This document shows positions 51,380 to 61,072 of a stretch of 64,000 bases of DNA, in pieces (position 1 is the stretch's first letter; each line of letters starts with the position of its first letter). The stretch spans positions 4,030,001 to 4,094,000 of the forward strand of contig NC_018581.1 of NCBI RefSeq assembly GCF_000143885.2, given 5' to 3'. The translations under genes and the position numbers were made by a program. The DNA is from Gordonia sp. KTR9. Lineage in GTDB: Bacteria; Actinomycetota; Actinomycetes; Mycobacteriales; Mycobacteriaceae. A model generated the notes under the pieces. That model saw nothing but the letters and a program-made list of their open reading frames with translations, had not been told where the DNA came from and did not search any database.

Positions 51380-52420
51380 GTGGCCGATACACATCGCATC
51401 AACTTCGCCCCCGTCGACATTGAGATGGAGGTGGGCGAGGACGAGACCATTCTCGACGCCGCATTCCGGCAGGGAATCCATCTCATGCACGGGTGCCGGG
51501 AGGGCCGGTGCTCGGCGTGCAAGTCCTACATGCTCGACGGCGACGTCCAGATGGACGACTACTCGACCTTCGCCTGCAACGACGCCGAGGAAGCCGAGGG
51601 TTACGTCCTGCTCTGCCGCACCTACGCCTACAGCGACTGCGACATCGAGTTGCTGAACTTCGACGAGGACGAGTTGCTGGGCGGGGCACCGATTCAAGAC
51701 GTGCGCACCCGCGTCGCGGCAGTCGAATCAATGACCAAGGACATCGTGTCCCTACGGCTGGACGTCGTCGAACCGGCGACCTTCGAGTTCAAACCCGGCC
51801 AGTACGTGGACCTCTCGATTCCCGGAACGCAGGAGAAGCGGTCGTTCTCGATCGCCACCACACAATCGACCCCGGACAAACTCGAGTTCCTCATCAAGAA
51901 GTATCCGGGCGGCGTGTTCGCCGGCATGCTCGAGAGCGGACTCGAACCGGGCACCGAGATCATGGTCAACGGTCCGTACGGGTCGTGCACCCTCCGTAGC
52001 GGGCATGTGCTCCCGCTCGTCTGCATCGGAGGCGGCGCCGGGATGGCACCGCTGCTCTCCCTCCTCCGCCACATCAGCGAATCCGGGATCCAACGTCCGG
52101 TGCGCTTCTACTACGGCGCCCGCACCGCGGCCGATCTCTTCTGCCTCGACGAGATCGCCTCTCTCGGTGAGAAGATCGCCGACTTCGGGTTCACCGCATG
52201 CTTGTCCGAGTCCGCCGCCGACGCACCCGCAGGCGTCTCGGTGGCCGAGGGCAACGTCACCGACATCGTCAACGGATGCGAATCCGACCTGTCCCGAACG
52301 GAGGTGTACTTCTGCGGACCCCCGCCCATGGTCGACGCGGCGTTGGCTCTCGCCGAACAACATTCGGTGCCGCGTGACCAGATCTTCTACGACAGTTTCA
52401 CCAGCCCGGCATTCGACTAG
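51380..52420 (+). CDS. prmB: Propane monooxygenase reductase
   Basis: A 346-residue NADH-dependent reductase. The plant-type [2Fe-2S] domain has C39, C44, C47 and C79 (CREGRCSACK and LLC). An FAD domain (RSFSIAT) and an NAD domain (CIGGGAGMAPLLSLLRH, then VYFCGPPPMVDAAL) follow. It passes electrons from NADH to the PrmAC hydroxylase. The start GTG 51380 (MADTHRINFAPVDI) follows GGAG at 51371-51374; the frame is open back to 51125 only because of the repeat array. The end is 46 bases before prmC. Confidence 0.94.
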   Translation: MADTHRINFAPVDIEMEVGEDETILDAAFRQGIHLMHGCREGRCSACKSYMLDGDVQMDDYSTFACNDAEEAEGYVLLCRTYAYSDCDIELLNFDEDELLGGAPIQDVRTRVAAVESMTKDIVSLRLDVVEPATFEFKPGQYVDLSIPGTQEKRSFSIATTQSTPDKLEFLIKKYPGGVFAGMLESGLEPGTEIMVNGPYGSCTLRSGHVLPLVCIGGGAGMAPLLSLLRHISESGIQRPVRFYYGARTAADLFCLDEIASLGEKIADFGFTACLSESAADAPAGVSVAEGNVTDIVNGCESDLSRTEVYFCGPPPMVDAALALAEQHSVPRDQIFYDSFTSPAFD

Positions 52421-52466
52421 TCCACCCCACCCCGACAGCCGCCGAAACCCCCGAGGAGCGCGCAGT

Positions 52467-53585
52467 ATGTCCGCACCCACCGCACCCAAAGCCAGTCAGC
52501 GGGAACGCAGTTTCCCGTCCATCGAGTTCACCGACGCCGAGGCCGGCGCCAAGGACTTCCCCAGTTCCAAGAGCCGCAAATACAGCTACTACCAACCGGC
52601 CAAGAAGCGCGCGACGATGTATGAGGACGTCACGGTCGACGTGCAGCCCGATCCCGAGCGGCACCTCAGCCAGGGCTGGATCTACGGCTTCGGCAACGGT
52701 CCCGGTGGATACCCACAGGAGTGGACGACGGCGAAGTCGAGCAACTGGCACGCCTTCCTCGATCCCAACGAGGAGTGGGACCAGACGATCTACCGGAACA
52801 ACTCCGCGGTCGTCCACCAGGTCGACCTGTGCCTGCAGAACGCCAAGCGGGCACGCGCATACGATTCCTGGAACTCACCGTGGCTGAAGTTCATCGAGCG
52901 CAACCTCGGCGCCTGGATGCACGCCGAGAACGGGCTGGCGCTACACGTGTTCACCTCCATCCAGCGGTCGGGTCCGACCAACATGATCAACACCGCCGTG
53001 GCGGTGAACGCCGCCCACAAGATGCGTTTCGCACAAGACCTCGCACTGTTCAATCTCGATCTGTCCGAGGCCGAGGAGGAGTTCGACGGCGAGGCACACA
53101 AAGCGGTGTGGCAGGCAGCACCGGAGTGGCAGCCGACCCGCGAGGTGGTCGAGCGTCTGACGGCGGTCGGCGACTGGTGCGAGCTCCTCTTCGCCACGAA
53201 CATCGTCTTCGAACAGCTCGTCGGATCGCTGTTCCGCTCGGAGCTGGTCATGCAGGTCGCCGCCCGCAACGGCGACTACATCACCCCCACCATCGTCGGC
53301 ACCGGTGAGTACGACTACGACCGCGACCTGGCCTACACCAGGAGCCTGTTCCGAATCCTCACGCGCGACGACGAATTCGGAGACCAGAACAAGGAGCTGT
53401 TCGCCCGGTGGCTCGCCGTGTGGGTGCCCCGGTGCCTCGAGGCGGCCCGTGCGCTGCAACCGATCTGGTCCCAGCCGGCGGACAAGTCGATCACCTTCGC
53501 CACCAGCCTGGACGCGGCAACCGCCAAGTTCACCGACCTACTGACATCAATCGATGTCGCCATCCCCGAGGAGTTGACCAAGTGA
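52467..53585 (+). CDS. prmC: Propane monooxygenase hydroxylase small (beta) subunit
   Basis: A 372-residue diiron-monooxygenase beta subunit: helical, structurally like the alpha chain but without the EXXH iron ligands. Start [21 protein letters not shown] and [15 protein letters not shown] [19 protein letters not shown] are typical. It stabilises PrmA in an (alpha-beta)2 hydroxylase. ATG 52467 has GAGGAG upstream; the open frame before it belongs to the prmB region. The stop overlaps the prmD GTG start (GTGA). Confidence 0.93.
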   Translation: MSAPTAPKASQRERSFPSIEFTDAEAGAKDFPSSKSRKYSYYQPAKKRATMYEDVTVDVQPDPERHLSQGWIYGFGNGPGGYPQEWTTAKSSNWHAFLDPNEEWDQTIYRNNSAVVHQVDLCLQNAKRARAYDSWNSPWLKFIERNLGAWMHAENGLALHVFTSIQRSGPTNMINTAVAVNAAHKMRFAQDLALFNLDLSEAEEEFDGEAHKAVWQAAPEWQPTREVVERLTAVGDWCELLFATNIVFEQLVGSLFRSELVMQVAARNGDYITPTIVGTGEYDYDRDLAYTRSLFRILTRDDEFGDQNKELFARWLAVWVPRCLEAARALQPIWSQPADKSITFATSLDAATAKFTDLLTSIDVAIPEELTK

Positions 53586-53926
53586 CCATGCAATTCGGTG
53601 CGGAGACCGAGTTCTCCAACATGTGCGGCGTGACCCTGATGAACACCCCGATCGGCCGCGTCGTCGCCGACGTCATGGGCGCGAAGGACGGCGTGGAACT
53701 CACCGAGTACCCCTCGATGATCCGCGTGGACGGGGTCAACCGGCTCGAGTTCGACTACGACGAACTGACCGATGCGCTCGGTCAGGACTTCGACGGCTCG
53801 ATCTTCGAGGAGATCAGCTCGACCCACTACGGGCGGATGGTGCACCTCGACGACCGGACCTTCCTGTTCGCCAGCCCCGAGGATGCCGCCGAGTACATCG
53901 GTTTCGACCTCACCGCCCAGAGCTGA
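53582..53926 (+). CDS. prmD: Propane monooxygenase coupling/effector protein
   Basis: A 114-residue MmoB/DmpM-family effector ([21 protein letters not shown], then [21 protein letters not shown]). It binds the hydroxylase and tunes oxygen activation and product formation. GTG 53582, overlapping the prmC stop and preceded by GAGGAG, is chosen; ATG 53588 two codons later is equally reasonable from protein alignments. It closes the ABCD set and is followed by a strong hairpin before the accessory genes. Confidence 0.92.
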   Translation: MTMQFGAETEFSNMCGVTLMNTPIGRVVADVMGAKDGVELTEYPSMIRVDGVNRLEFDYDELTDALGQDFDGSIFEEISSTHYGRMVHLDDRTFLFASPEDAAEYIGFDLTAQS

Positions 53927-53954
53927 GCCGCGACCGCGAGTCCACCACCGCGCC

Positions 53955-53998
53955 TGCGTCGTGACCGCCGGCGGACGCTTCCCGGCGGTCACGACGCA
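53955..53998 (+). terminator. Perfect 17-bp hairpin between prmD and the amidohydrolase
   Basis: TGCGTCGTGACCGCCGG pairs exactly with 53982-53998 around a 10-base loop, 28 bases after the prmD stop. There is no T-tract, so it could be an attenuator, a partial terminator or an mRNA-stability barrier that lowers expression of the downstream accessory genes relative to prmABCD. Confidence 0.75.
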
Positions 53999-54096
53999 TA
54001 CCAACCCACCCCGATCTCGCGCCCGTCGTCAACGACTTTCGCCACACAGCCCGCCTCACCGCCGAGACCACAGCCCACCATCTTCAGGAGCACACG

Positions 54097-55143
54097 ATGT
54101 ACGAGAAGAACGGCGACAAGTACTTCATCGTCGACGCCCATGTCCACCTCTGGGACGGACGCGAATCAAACCAGCGGAACATTCACGGCAAGCAGTTCAT
54201 CGACTGCTTCTACGACTACCACCGCAACCTCAGCCCCGAGGAGGAGGTGTGGGACTACGACACCTACACCTACTACGGTCCGGATCGGCTCATGCGTGAC
54301 CTCTTCGAGGACGGGCCGGCCGACCACGCGATCTTCCAGGCCACCATCCTGAAAGACTTCTATGTCAACGGTTTCGCGCAGGTCGACGACAGCCTGAAGC
54401 TGTGCGAAGACAACCCCGGCCTGCTGACCTACAACCACGCCTACGATCCCCGGCACGGCGAGGCGGGCCTCGAACAACTGCGCCGCGACGCAGAGACCAT
54501 GAACCTCAAGGGCGTCAAGCTCTACACCGCCGAATGGTTCGGGGACTCACGCGGTTACAAGCTCGACGACGCGTGGTCGCGGCGCTACCTCGAGGAATGC
54601 ATCAAGCTCGGCATCAAGAACGTCCACGTCCACAAGGGCCCGACGATCCGGCCGCTGGACCGCGACGCCTTCGACGTTGCCGACGTCGACAAGGTGGCCA
54701 CCGATTACCTGGACCTGAATTTCGTCATCGAGCACGTCGGTCTGCCGCGGCTCGAGGACTTCTGCTGGATCGCGACACAGGAGTCAAACGTGTTCGGTGG
54801 CCTGGCCGTGGCCATCCCGTTCATCCACACCCGGCCGCGGTACTTCGCGCAGATCATCGGCGAACTCCTGTACTGGATCGGCGAGGACAAGATCCTGTTC
54901 GCCAGCGACTACGCCCTGTGGACTCCGCAGTGGCTGGTCGAGAGATTCGTCGACTTCCAGATCCCGGCAGACATGACCGAGTACGCGCCGATCACCGTGG
55001 AGCAGAAGAAGAAGATCCTCGGCCTCAACGCGGCGGCGCTCTACCCGCACATCGAGGTGCCCGAGGAACTCCGACTGCCCACCAGCGCAGCCGATCCGGA
55101 TGCCGAGGTGGCGGCAGGCGCAAAGGATGCGGTGAACGCATGA
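54097..55143 (+). CDS. Amidohydrolase-2 family protein of the prm operon
   Basis: A 348-residue TIM-barrel metal-dependent hydrolase (DAHVHLWD, metal ligands H15 and H17; HVHKGPTIRPLD, VIEHVGLPRLED, FASDYALW). An equivalent gene follows mimD/prmD in mycobacterial and rhodococcal clusters. Its reaction is unknown; decarboxylase or carboxylate hydrolase activity is typical of the family, but a role in monooxygenase maturation has also been considered. ATG 54097 has AGGAG nearby. The stop overlaps the next start (ATGA), so it is coupled to the MIP18-domain gene. Confidence 0.88.
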   Translation: MYEKNGDKYFIVDAHVHLWDGRESNQRNIHGKQFIDCFYDYHRNLSPEEEVWDYDTYTYYGPDRLMRDLFEDGPADHAIFQATILKDFYVNGFAQVDDSLKLCEDNPGLLTYNHAYDPRHGEAGLEQLRRDAETMNLKGVKLYTAEWFGDSRGYKLDDAWSRRYLEECIKLGIKNVHVHKGPTIRPLDRDAFDVADVDKVATDYLDLNFVIEHVGLPRLEDFCWIATQESNVFGGLAVAIPFIHTRPRYFAQIIGELLYWIGEDKILFASDYALWTPQWLVERFVDFQIPADMTEYAPITVEQKKKILGLNAAALYPHIEVPEELRLPTSAADPDAEVAAGAKDAVNA

Positions 55144-55940
55144 CCGCGTTGGACCATCGTCCGGCGCCCGGCGCCGGACACGCGACCCGCCTCGAGGCCG
55201 ACGTCCTCGCCGCGCTGGCCACGGTGCTCGATCCCGAACTCGACGAGCCGATAATCGATCTCGGCTTCGTCCGGTCGATCCGGATCGACGACGCCGGGGT
55301 GACGGTCCATCTGCGCCTGCCGACCTCGTTCTGCTCGCCGAATTTCGCCTACCTGATGGGTTCGGACGCCCTCGACGCACTCGAGGACATCGATGGAATC
55401 GGTCAGGTGCGGGTCCTGCTCGACGACCATCACGACAGCGACAAGATCAACACCGGCCTCGACGCCCACGCGGGGTACCGGGGCACGTTCGGGGTGGAGG
55501 CGCTCGACAGTCTCGACGAGCTACGACTGACGTTCCGCCGCAAGGCACACACCGCCGCGATGGAACGCTGCGTCGCGGCCGAGATCACCTCCGGACGCGT
55601 GCTGGTGTCCGAGGTCGACCGCCTTGCGCTCCGCGATCTCCCCCGCGGTCACCGGAAGTCGGCGTTGCTGCGCCGGCGGATGGAGCTGGGACTCAGCGTC
55701 TGTCCCAACAGCCTGGTCGTCGTCGACGAGGAGGGCCGGCCGTTGCCACCCGAGCAGGTGCCCATGCGCCTGCGATTCGCCCGCTCGGTGCGGATCTCGA
55801 TGGAGGGCAACAGCCACTTCTGCCGCGGCCTGCTCGCCACCCGCTACGCCGACGACCCGGCCTGCGACGGCCAGAGCGGGCCCGTCATCACCGACCTCCG
55901 AACCACACACGGCAGCAGCACACGAACGGAACAGGAGTAG
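55140..55940 (+). CDS. MIP18/DUF59-domain protein of the prm operon
   Basis: A 266-residue protein. The N-terminal MIP18 (FeS-assembly, PaaD-like) domain covers about 20-105 (LATVLDPELDEPIIDLGFV, LRLPTSFCSPNFAYLMG with the conserved Cys). The C-terminal part of about 140 residues is less familiar, with several cysteines (ERCVAAE, LSVCPNS, HFCRGL, PACDGQ). MIP18 proteins assist iron-sulfur or metal-centre assembly; here it may help the PrmB [2Fe-2S] or PrmA diiron centre. Start ATG 55140 overlaps the preceding stop, and adh follows three bases later. Confidence 0.85.
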   Translation: MTALDHRPAPGAGHATRLEADVLAALATVLDPELDEPIIDLGFVRSIRIDDAGVTVHLRLPTSFCSPNFAYLMGSDALDALEDIDGIGQVRVLLDDHHDSDKINTGLDAHAGYRGTFGVEALDSLDELRLTFRRKAHTAAMERCVAAEITSGRVLVSEVDRLALRDLPRGHRKSALLRRRMELGLSVCPNSLVVVDEEGRPLPPEQVPMRLRFARSVRISMEGNSHFCRGLLATRYADDPACDGQSGPVITDLRTTHGSSTRTEQE

Positions 55941-55943
55941 ACA

Positions 55944-56969
55944 ATGCGCGCAGTACAGGTCGTGGGTTACCACGACAAGTTGCAACTGAACGACGTTCCG
56001 GCGCCGGTGGTGACCGGCCCGCTCGACGTGATCGTGAGGATCGGCGGCGCGGGGGTGTGCCGCACCGACCTGCACATCCTCGAGGGCCAGTGGGAAGAGA
56101 AATCCGGTGTGGTGCTTCCATACACGATCGGACACGAGAATGCCGGATGGGTCGATGCGATCGGGGACGCGGTCACGAACGTGGCTGTCGGCGACAAGGT
56201 GATCCTGCACCCGCTCATCACGTGCGGCCTCTGCCGGGCTTGCCGGTTCGGCGACGATGTCCACTGCGAGAACAGCCAGTTCCCCGGCATCGACACCGAC
56301 GGCGGGTATGCCGAGTACCTGAAGACCACCGCTCGCAGCGTCGTGCGGATCGACGACTCACTCGAACCCGCCGCCGTCGCCGCCCTCGCCGACGCGGGCC
56401 TGACGGCGTATCACGCCGCCGCCAAGGTCGCCCGCATGACGCGGCCCGGTGACACCTGCGTGGTGATCGGCGCGGGAGGACTGGGCCACATCGGGATCCA
56501 GGTCCTCGCCGCCATCTCCGCGGTCCGGCTCATCGTGGTGGACCGCAACCCCGATGCCGTCGGACTCGCGCAGCAGATCGGCGCCGACGTCGGGATCGTC
56601 GCCGACGGTTCGCACGTCGAGAAGGTCCTCGAACTCACCGGCGGGCACGGCGCCGAGGCCGTGCTCGACTTCGTCGGAGAGGGCGGGGCCACCGCCGAGG
56701 GCACCGCGATGCTGCGGCGCGCCGGCAACTTCTTCGTCGTCGGCTACGGCGAGAACATCGACGTGCCGACCATCGATGTGATCTCCACCGAGATCAATTA
56801 CATCGGCAACCTCGTCGGGTCCTACAACGACCTCGGGGAACTGATGGACCTCGCCGCGCGGGGAAAAGTCACGCTGCACACCAGCACCTACGCCCTCGAC
56901 GACTTCCAGCAGGCGCTCGACGACCTCGACGCAGGCCGGGTCCGCGGGCGGGCGATCCTCGTGCCCTGA
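55944..56969 (+). CDS. adh: Zinc-dependent alcohol dehydrogenase (prm operon)
   Basis: A 341-residue medium-chain dehydrogenase. Catalytic zinc ligands include C39 and H64-E65 (GVCRTDLH, GHENAG). The structural zinc cysteines are C94, C97, C100 and C108 (CGLCRACRFGDDVHC). The NAD motif is GAGGLG, followed by VVDRNPDA, which prefers NAD over NADP. In Gordonia sp. TY-5 the gene downstream of prmABCD encodes an alcohol dehydrogenase that oxidises 2-propanol to acetone; the same is likely here, with 1-propanol as an alternative. ATG 55944 is three bases after the previous stop. Confidence 0.9.
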   Translation: MRAVQVVGYHDKLQLNDVPAPVVTGPLDVIVRIGGAGVCRTDLHILEGQWEEKSGVVLPYTIGHENAGWVDAIGDAVTNVAVGDKVILHPLITCGLCRACRFGDDVHCENSQFPGIDTDGGYAEYLKTTARSVVRIDDSLEPAAVAALADAGLTAYHAAAKVARMTRPGDTCVVIGAGGLGHIGIQVLAAISAVRLIVVDRNPDAVGLAQQIGADVGIVADGSHVEKVLELTGGHGAEAVLDFVGEGGATAEGTAMLRRAGNFFVVGYGENIDVPTIDVISTEINYIGNLVGSYNDLGELMDLAARGKVTLHTSTYALDDFQQALDDLDAGRVRGRAILVP

Positions 56970-56971
56970 CC

Positions 56972-58832
<1,861 letters not shown>

Positions 58833-58852
58833 AGCGCGCATCACCTGAACCG

Positions 58853-58922
58853 CCACCGGCCGGCCCACGCCGGTCGGTGGCCACCGACCCCGGCGGGGAC
58901 GTCACCGCACAACGGTGACGTC
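58853..58922 (+). terminator. Tandem hairpins ending the prm operon
   Basis: The first hairpin (58853-58880) is a 12-bp stem with one mismatch. The second (58898-58922) is a perfect 10-bp GACGTCACCG stem with a five-base loop. Neither has a T-tract, but two stable stems in the first 90 bases after the groEL-like stop make termination likely. The rest of the gap up to 59128 holds the next promoter. Confidence 0.65.
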
Positions 58923-59090
58923 GGGCCGGTCGCGACCGGAATTCGTTCTCGGCGTCGATCGCGGCCGGCCCACTGCCGAGCCGGGGTCGGCTGCGCGCGG
59001 ACACATGCGTGCCCGGAAGCGGGTCGGTTCGCCGGATCGGTACCAGGTTCGACGCCCGCGACCAGCACTTACTCTGTACACTGCGGATGA

Positions 59091-59109
59091 TGTGAGACGT
59101 ACATCACAG
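59091..59109 (+). promoter_or_regulatory. TGTGA-N8-TCACA repeat before the NtrC-type regulator gene
   Basis: TGTGA-GACGTACA-TCACA lies directly before the ribosome site of the regulator gene, downstream of a TACACT -10-like hexamer at about 59077. It contains GTGAGACGT and TCACAG, both also present in the prm promoter region, so it may be an autoregulatory copy of the same operator. Confidence 0.55.
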
Positions 59110-59128
59110 TAGGGAGTTGTCCACCGCG

Positions 59129-60922
59129 GTGAAGCATCAGCCCACAGCCCAGGCCCGGAATTCGACCACCTTCGTCGCTCGCGCACGCGAACGCTTCCTG
59201 AGCGACGACGGAATCCCCGACGACCGCATCGACGGCACGGTCCGAGACGCCATCTCCACCTCGTGGCGGCGCTCGCGGTCGTTCAAGGTGCAGGCAGACC
59301 GCCTCGAATTGCCTTTTGTCCGTGAACCGAACACCGACAGCCCCCTCATGAGCGCCGCGCGGCCGGTGCTCGATCAACTCGCCGTCGATCTGTCGGACGA
59401 ACCTGTGAGCATCATCCTCACCTCGCCCGACGGTGTCGTGCTCTCCCGCGCGGCCGGCAGCGGTGAACTGCTCACCCAACTCGACGCCGTATCCCTCGCT
59501 CCCGGTTACAGCTACAGCGAGGAACACGCCGGCACCAACGGGATCGGAACCGCACTGGAGACGAGGCAGGCGACACTCGTCACCGGCGCCGAACACTATG
59601 CGGGCTGCCTCGCCCAGCTGAGCTGCGCCGGGGTCCCGATACGGAATCCGTTCTCCGGCGGCATCGTCGGCGCACTCGATCTCACCGGCTGGGTGGAAGA
59701 GGGCGGTTCACTTCTTCTCTCGCTGGCCAAGTCGGCCACCGTCCAGATCGAGCAACAGATGCTGACGAACGCCAGTGAGCGCGAATCACGGCTTCTCGCA
59801 GCCTATCTCGCAACCTGCCGACGGGCTCCCCAGATGATGGTCCTCGCACTCGCCGCCGACGTCGTGCTGATGAACCGCCGCCTCCGTCAGAGCATCGATC
59901 CACAGGACCAGGTGTCGATGCTCGAGCACGCGGTGGACCTGACCCTCGACACCGGCGCCGCCCGACGCGTCAACACCCTGCCCAGCGGCCGCACCGTCCG
60001 GTTGGCACCGGTCGCCGAGTTCTCCGACAACGACGCCGGCATCGCGGTCTTCCACGTGCACCTGATGGATCCAGGGTCGTTTCCCGAGCCACGGCGCCGA
60101 CCGACGACGGCAGCCACGCTGCCCGGCATCGTCGGCCGCAGCTCGTCATGGCGAGAATGCTGCGATCGCATCGCCCAGCACGTCGGAGCCGGCCGCTGGA
60201 TCGCGGTGTCGGGCGAGCGCGGGAGCGGCCGGGCTGCGGTGCTACGCGCGGCCGCGGGCCAGTACCGCCGTGGCACCATACGCGTCTTCTCCGCCGAGGA
60301 CTTCTCCGACGCCGACACCCTCGACAGTTTCGGTACCGAGATCGAGCGCGACGACTTCGCCATCATCCTGCGCGACATCGACGAGTTCGACGACGACATG
60401 CTGTTCGACGTCGCCGACGTGCTGCAGGGGCGCGAACACGCAGGATGGCTCGGAATAACCCTCGGCAACGTCGACACCTTGCCCGCCCTGGGCGCGACCC
60501 TGCTGCCGTTCTTCTCCCACACCGTGGAGGTGCCGCCACTCCGGCACCGCATCGAAGACCTACAGGTCCTGGTACCCGCCATCCTCCGACAACTCACCCG
60601 GGGAAAGGAACTCCCGGTCGCCCCGGACGCGATGCGACAGCTCAGCAAGTACACCTGGCCCGGCAACGTCGCCGAACTGCGGCAGGCCCTGCGCGACGTG
60701 GTCACCCATCACCGGTCCGGGACGATCACGGTCAAACAGCTTCCCCCGACCTATCGGGCGCAGAGCCGACACACCCTCACCCGCATCGAGGCGCTCGAAC
60801 GGGACGCCATCGTGCGCAGCCTCGAGGAGAACGGTCACAACAAACTGGCCGCCGCCCACGCGCTGGGCATCTCCCGCGCGACGATCTACCGAAAGATCAA
60901 AGAGTTCGGCATCGACGTGTGA
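59129..60922 (+). CDS. Degenerate NtrC/AcoR-type regulator of the propane cluster
   Basis: A 597-residue activator: an N-terminal GAF domain (GYSYSEEHAGTNGIGTALETRQ, NPFSGGIVGALDLTG), a central AAA+ relic, and a C-terminal Fis-type HTH (NGHNKLAAAHALGISRATIYRKIKEF). It resembles MimR. The P-loop reads GERGSGRA at 362-369, with Arg replacing the catalytic Lys, and the sigma-54-contacting GAFTGA loop is missing. It therefore probably acts without sigma-54 or ATP remodelling, consistent with Actinobacteria lacking sigma-54. GTG 59129 is preferred over TTG 59117 because AGGGAG (59111-59116) abuts the latter. Confidence 0.85.
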   Translation: MKHQPTAQARNSTTFVARARERFLSDDGIPDDRIDGTVRDAISTSWRRSRSFKVQADRLELPFVREPNTDSPLMSAARPVLDQLAVDLSDEPVSIILTSPDGVVLSRAAGSGELLTQLDAVSLAPGYSYSEEHAGTNGIGTALETRQATLVTGAEHYAGCLAQLSCAGVPIRNPFSGGIVGALDLTGWVEEGGSLLLSLAKSATVQIEQQMLTNASERESRLLAAYLATCRRAPQMMVLALAADVVLMNRRLRQSIDPQDQVSMLEHAVDLTLDTGAARRVNTLPSGRTVRLAPVAEFSDNDAGIAVFHVHLMDPGSFPEPRRRPTTAATLPGIVGRSSSWRECCDRIAQHVGAGRWIAVSGERGSGRAAVLRAAAGQYRRGTIRVFSAEDFSDADTLDSFGTEIERDDFAIILRDIDEFDDDMLFDVADVLQGREHAGWLGITLGNVDTLPALGATLLPFFSHTVEVPPLRHRIEDLQVLVPAILRQLTRGKELPVAPDAMRQLSKYTWPGNVAELRQALRDVVTHHRSGTITVKQLPPTYRAQSRHTLTRIEALERDAIVRSLEENGHNKLAAAHALGISRATIYRKIKEFGIDV

Positions 60923-61072
60923 CGGCGCGACCCGGCGTCGTCGGTCCGCACGCAGCCCGGCGCCGAGCCGAGCCGGGGTGTGTCGTCGTGTCCTGGTCCG
61001 GCCGGGGCATGATGGACGAGCGGCGGACATTCAGATACCGGCGCCCGCCGCCCGATCGACGAGGAATTTGCG

